Below, in pieces: positions 62,782 through 64,000 of a DNA stretch of 64,000 bases. Below the pieces are notes generated by a model. The model saw only the letters and a list, made by a program, of their open reading frames with translations, made no database searches and was not told the DNA's origin. The stretch lies in the NCBI RefSeq assembly GCF_029227915.1, contig NC_079882.1, positions 24,307,001 to 24,371,000 on the forward strand, given 5' to 3'. The stretch comes from Hydractinia symbiolongicarpus (Eukaryota > Cnidaria > Hydrozoa > Anthoathecata > Hydractiniidae). Position numbers and translations under genes: made by a program. Within the stretch, counting starts at the first letter, position 1; each line of letters opens with the position of its first letter.

Positions 62782-62991
62782 CTAATAATACGTATCCCTG
62801 AAGTAGCAGAAAATGCAGGAATCAGTTGCAGCTAAGAATTTGTTAATAAAATTTTTAAGATTTTCCGTCAAATACATTATTTTCAACAGTCAAAACACAT
62901 CAAGGGCTTTTTACAAAGTACTTATGGAAATAAAAATTATATCTAAATTTTATATTTGAATACTACGACTTCTCATACAGTGAAGATAAGT

Positions 62992-63103
62992 CAACCTCGT
63001 CTCCAGGGCATCTTGTATCTTTTCTAACATCGAGAAGGCGATTCGAACTTGTCTCGCCGTCCTCGTTATAGAAAAGAGATAACAGGCGCTGGGTACGAGG
63101 TTG
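62992..63103. mobile_element. MITE of CTCGTCCCCAGGGC family, with flanking duplication
   Basis: CAACCTCGTCTCCAGGGC at the left, GCGCTGGGTACGAGGTTG at the right. AAGATAAGT precedes it (62983-62991) and AAGACAAGT follows (63104-63112): eight of nine bases agree. The interior is shared with 57496-57572. Confidence 0.8.
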
Positions 63104-64000
63104 AAGACAAGTAAATTTATTTCATGATGTCAAAGCAGACGTTACATGATGCAATTGACATCCTCGGCTTACATTGTATTCCCAAACGTCACAACAATCT
63201 TGTACAACACTTTAACAATTTTTCTTAAAGTAAACACCGTCGTTATTTCAGTCTGGAATGAATAGCTCTTTGATAGTGTTCCAAAAACCGCAATTTTATC
63301 CAATTAATCTATTTTCCTTTGAAGATACCGAACTCGTTTATTTTGTTGTTTTTTGGAGTTTGATGAAGCAAATGATGAGATTTTTATTTGCAAAAAAAAT
63401 TATTTTCTTAACAGGACGATTAAAACTGTTATATTTATGAACCTTTTAAACTGTTTTTGTAACTGCCACCGAGGTCGCTAGTAGACATCAAAATTTAAAT
63501 CTACAATTCTCTCTCCTATTGATTAATAGACATTCCGAAAGTCATGCACCTCGGATTTCACCTCGGTTTTGAACTTTTTTCTTTTATAATAACATTTTTA
63601 AGCAAAAAAACTGTTTTTACTAGGATTTGTATTTTCGTTGTTATTATAAACATTTAGAAATAGTACAATTTAGATCTTTTTTTCTTTTCTAGCTGGTCTA
63701 ATTAAACGATACTGAACCAGGATTTTAAATCCGCATCCTTCACGGTTTCACGGTCACGGTTGTTGTCGATAACTTAAGTTTTCATGGAGCTTCAAGGAGA
63801 GTACGGAAGATCAATTAAGCTATGTAAATATATATTTCGAGATGTCTAACAATTATTTGTTCTCCCAAAGAGTTTATGCGCATGATTTTTTTTCGTCTGA
63901 AACAACAACGAAATTGTTACACCCCCGCCCCAAATAAAACACGAAGAGGATGACACATCAATCAATTGATGTGTTTCCCATCCTCTTCCTAAGTCATGTG
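63104..64000. other. intergenic to window end, no gene seen
   Basis: AT-rich; no ORF with similarity. Near the end, 63935-63988 holds ACACGAAGAGGATGACACAT followed by ATGTGTTTCCCATCCTCTTC, a near inverted repeat of about 17 bp (GAAGAGGATG..ACACAT with ATGTGT..CATCCTCTTC), probably a foldback element. Confidence 0.45.

Overview
This 64 kb window is an AT-rich animal nuclear segment with intron-containing genes and GT-AG junctions. The set of families (a PDZD2-like multi-PDZ scaffold, a SNAG zinc-finger factor, an orphan P2X7-type cysteine domain, a Kolobok-like transposase, and many foldback MITEs) suggests an early-branching marine metazoan. A cnidarian, possibly a hydrozoan, is my best guess, but this is inferred from gene content and not proven.

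Layout. 226-5363 (+): the last 11 coding exons of NUP54, a channel nucleoporin; its 5' end lies off the window. 6012-8390 (+): a tandem pair of two-exon genes for small four-helix membrane proteins resembling TMEM35/DoxX-like proteins. 8391-12110: no gene seen; holds a foldback MITE with a 6-bp target duplication. 12110-15535 (-): a decayed non-LTR retrotransposon (APE-type endonuclease plus reverse transcriptase) whose 3' tail hairpin is split by a tRNA-headed SINE. 16376-16610: a second SINE-like copy. 19532-32672 (+): an 18-exon gene for a ~2752-residue scaffold with nine PDZ domains, resembling PDZD2. 33749-34186: a pogo/Tigger-like MITE. 35104-37132 (+): a broken DDE transposase, Kolobok-like. 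37699-38106 (-): an intact ORF with the P2X7 C-terminal cysteine domain. 41858-55909 (+): a SNAG-domain, nine-finger C2H2 transcription factor; its first exon lies under a TATA box and is separated from the finger exons by an 11.7 kb intron. 55910-64000: no gene recognised; rich in MITEs and tandem repeats.

The host genes do not form a pathway; they are neighbours in a repeat-rich locus. All exon models were built by eye from splice signals. The NUP54, PDZ and zinc-finger models keep a continuous frame across every junction, and the PDZ (8259 nt) and zinc-finger (1293 nt) models sum to multiples of three.

The most interesting points are: the SNAG exon joined in phase to distant zinc fingers; the nine-PDZ PDZD2-like scaffold with an ideal Ena/VASP (FPPPP) ligand; the SINE nested exactly in the apex of a LINE tail palindrome; the stand-alone P2X7-type domain next to a dead transposase; and a family of small foldback elements with a CTCGTCCCCAGGGC-like end scattered through the right half. 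I found no evidence for a wholly new kind of system.
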